From Pseudomonas sp. R76 (GTDB taxonomy: Bacteria > Pseudomonadota > Gammaproteobacteria > Pseudomonadales > Pseudomonadaceae), in NCBI RefSeq assembly GCF_009834565.1, contig NZ_CP019428.1, positions 2,666,001-2,730,000 of the forward strand: 64,000 nucleotides of DNA, written 5' to 3'. Positions 62,690 to 64,000 of the stretch are shown here, one piece after another. The notes beneath the pieces are model-generated. The model was not told the origin of the DNA. It searched no databases and saw only the letters and a list, made by a program, of their open reading frames with translations. The position numbers and the translations under genes were made by a program. How positions within the stretch are numbered: the first letter of the stretch is position 1; every line of letters starts with the position of its first letter.

Positions 62690-63114
62690 AGTTTCGCCGC
62701 AAGCAACGGGAAAATGTCGATATCAATTTGGCGTCGTTGATCGACGTGGTGTTCATCCTGCTGCTGTTTTTTGTCGTCACCACCACCTTCACCCGGCAAA
62801 CCCAGTTGCGCGTCGACTTGCCGGAAGCGGTAAGCGGCTCGCCGGCTGAGGATCAGCAAGTCAAGCAACTGGACATCGCCATCAGCGCTGACGGCGTGTT
62901 TTCGGTGAATAACCAGTTGCTGGAGAAGAACGATCTCAACAGCCTGATGGATGCCCTGCAGAAAGAGTCCGGCGGTGATACGCAAATGCCGCTGTCGATC
63001 AGTGCCGATGGCAAAACCCAGCATCAAGCCGTGATCACCGCGATGGACGCCGCCGGCAAGCTCGGCTTCACCCATTTGCGCATGACCACCGTTGAGGCGG
63101 CGACGCAACCCTGA
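62686..63114 (+). CDS. exbD: ExbD/TolR-family protein
   Basis: 142 residues from a GTG at 62686 in a GTGA overlap with exbB. A single membrane helix (about 16-36) contains the proton-carrying Asp in [12 protein letters not shown], followed by a periplasmic domain. The stop overlaps the lpxK start by one base (TGATG). Such exbBD pairs often serve the lipid A neighbourhood, but this is inference. Confidence 0.93.
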   Translation: MKFRRKQRENVDINLASLIDVVFILLLFFVVTTTFTRQTQLRVDLPEAVSGSPAEDQQVKQLDIAISADGVFSVNNQLLEKNDLNSLMDALQKESGGDTQMPLSISADGKTQHQAVITAMDAAGKLGFTHLRMTTVEAATQP

Positions 63115-64000
63115 TGGCCATCTCCGATCGTTTGCTCAAAGCCTGGTACGAGGGTCATCCGGCGCTGGCGCTGCTGCGCCCGCTCGAGTCGTTGTATCGG
63201 CGTGTGGTGCAGCGCAAGCGTGCACGCTTCCTTGCGGGCGAGGGCCAGATCTACCAGTCGCCGGTGCCGGTGGTGGTGGTCGGCAACATCACTGTCGGCG
63301 GCACGGGTAAAACGCCGCTGATCCTGTGGCTGATCGAGCATTGTCGGCGCAGTGGCTTGCGCGTTGGGGTGGTCAGCCGTGGCTACGGTGCCAAACCGCC
63401 GCAGTTGCCATGGCGGGTCGAGGCCAGCCATAGCCCTGACGTGGCTGGCGATGAGCCATTGCTGATCGTGCAACGTAGCGGCGTGCCGCTGATGATTGAT
63501 CCTGACCGTAGCCGCGCGGTTAAGGCGCTGCTCGCCAGCGAGCCGCTTGACCTGATCCTCTCCGACGATGGCCTGCAGCATTACCGCCTGGCCCGCGACC
63601 TTGAGCTGGTGCTGATCGACGCCGCCCGTGGCTTGGGCAACCGCCATTGCCTGCCTGCCGGGCCTTTGCGCGAGCCCGAGGAGCGCCTGCAAAGCGTTGA
63701 TGCGGTGCTCTATAACGGTGCCGCCGCGGATCGCGAGGGTGGTTTTGCTTTCCGCCTGTTGCCCACGGCGCTGATCAACTTGAAAACCGCTGAGCGCCAA
63801 CCGCCCGATCATTTTCCGGCAGGCCAGCAGGTGCACGCAGTCGCCGGTATTGGTAACCCGCAACGTTTCTTCAATACCCTTGAAACGCTACACTGGCGGC
63901 CAATACCCCATGCGTTTGCCGACCATGCGCCCTACAGCGCAGACGTCCTGAATTTCACGCCGTCATTACCCTTGGTCATGACCGAAAAGGACGCGGTGAA
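63114..64000 (+). CDS. lpxK: Tetraacyldisaccharide 4'-kinase LpxK (cut by the right edge)
   Basis: 295 complete codons are visible from ATG 63114 to the window edge, out of about 330. Walker A is in [15 protein letters not shown] (from Gly57), followed by VVSRGYGAK and [24 protein letters not shown], the LpxK signatures. It phosphorylates the 4' position of the lipid A disaccharide at the inner membrane, an essential step. The start overlaps the exbD stop by one base. Confidence 0.96.
   Translation, partial: MAISDRLLKAWYEGHPALALLRPLESLYRRVVQRKRARFLAGEGQIYQSPVPVVVVGNITVGGTGKTPLILWLIEHCRRSGLRVGVVSRGYGAKPPQLPWRVEASHSPDVAGDEPLLIVQRSGVPLMIDPDRSRAVKALLASEPLDLILSDDGLQHYRLARDLELVLIDAARGLGNRHCLPAGPLREPEERLQSVDAVLYNGAAADREGGFAFRLLPTALINLKTAERQPPDHFPAGQQVHAVAGIGNPQRFFNTLETLHWRPIPHAFADHAPYSADVLNFTPSLPLVMTEKDAV

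Noticed and set aside
62054..63114. TonB-dependent uptake or Tol system built on exbBD
   Set aside because: No tonB, tolA or receptor is adjacent; the pair lies between comEC and lpxK as commonly in Gammaproteobacteria.

Overview
The window is a stretch of chromosome from a Pseudomonas of the P. fluorescens group. The evidence is the high GC content, housekeeping genes that read like their P. aeruginosa and P. fluorescens counterparts (aceA, purB-hflD-mnmA, idh/icd, cspD-clpSA, infA-bpt-aat, ftsK-lolA-rarA-crcB-serS-cysG, tusDCBE, gacS, comEC-exbBD-lpxK), and many REP/REPIN palindromes with the core GTGGGAGCTGGCTTGCCTGC. No rRNA, convincing tRNA, insertion sequence, prophage or CRISPR array was seen. 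Most of the sequence is ordinary core genome; the accessory material is concentrated in the first 17 kb and in the intergenic repeats.

Region by region. 1-970: the 5' part of an unrecognised gene, then repeats including two almost identical 123-bp palindromic elements. 971-4524: a four-gene minus-strand operon (flavin monooxygenase, Rid protein, DUF1028 protein, ArgE-type deacetylase) that looks like an uncharacterised nitrogen-compound catabolic pathway. 4772-5508: two convergent genes (GNAT and an exported argininosuccinate lyase-like protein), both without their 3' ends, joined at a deletion scar. 5692-7939: copper handling (PCuAC, SCO, DUF2946) and an unknown gene. 7987-11773: small stress-type genes (KGG protein, hemerythrin, ClpP-like protein, PfpI/DJ-1, DUF4142). 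11561-17116: DNA-repair-like and DUF72 genes, a DeoR regulator divergent from an FMN-dependent 2-hydroxyacid dehydrogenase, a lipoprotein-like hydrolase and an SDR.

17.6-43.3 kb is a conserved core block. It carries the glyoxylate/TCA branch point (isocitrate lyase plus two unrelated isocitrate dehydrogenases that are divergently transcribed), purine synthesis, tRNA thiolation (MnmA), the N-degron machinery (Aat, Bpt, ClpS, ClpA), chromosome segregation (FtsK), lipoprotein transport (LolA), replication-fork maintenance (RarA), fluoride export (CrcB), SerRS and siroheme synthesis (CysG). 43.4-55.7 kb holds a glutathionyl-hydroquinone reductase, the tusDCBE-trpD2 sulfur relay operon, a CoA-transferase, SprT, TtcA, a WrbA/ArsC pair, thioredoxin-like and META lipoproteins, and LdhA. 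55.7-56.1 kb is a tandem REPIN array with a period of exactly 125 bp. 56.1-58.9 kb is gacS, the sensor kinase of the Gac/Rsm pathway. The window ends in comEC-exbB-exbD-lpxK, with lpxK cut by the edge.

No clear new defence or mobile system is present. The best leads are the FMO-Rid-DUF1028-deacetylase operon (its Rid protein lacks the usual catalytic arginine), the tandem REPIN-plus-spacer units at three loci, the 123-bp palindromic elements, the deletion scar, the partial unrecognised gene at the left edge, and the 496-bp spacer upstream of aceA. Start codons were chosen by ribosome-binding site and family length, so several genes are shorter than their longest open frame. Comparisons with P. 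aeruginosa PAO1 gene order are from memory.
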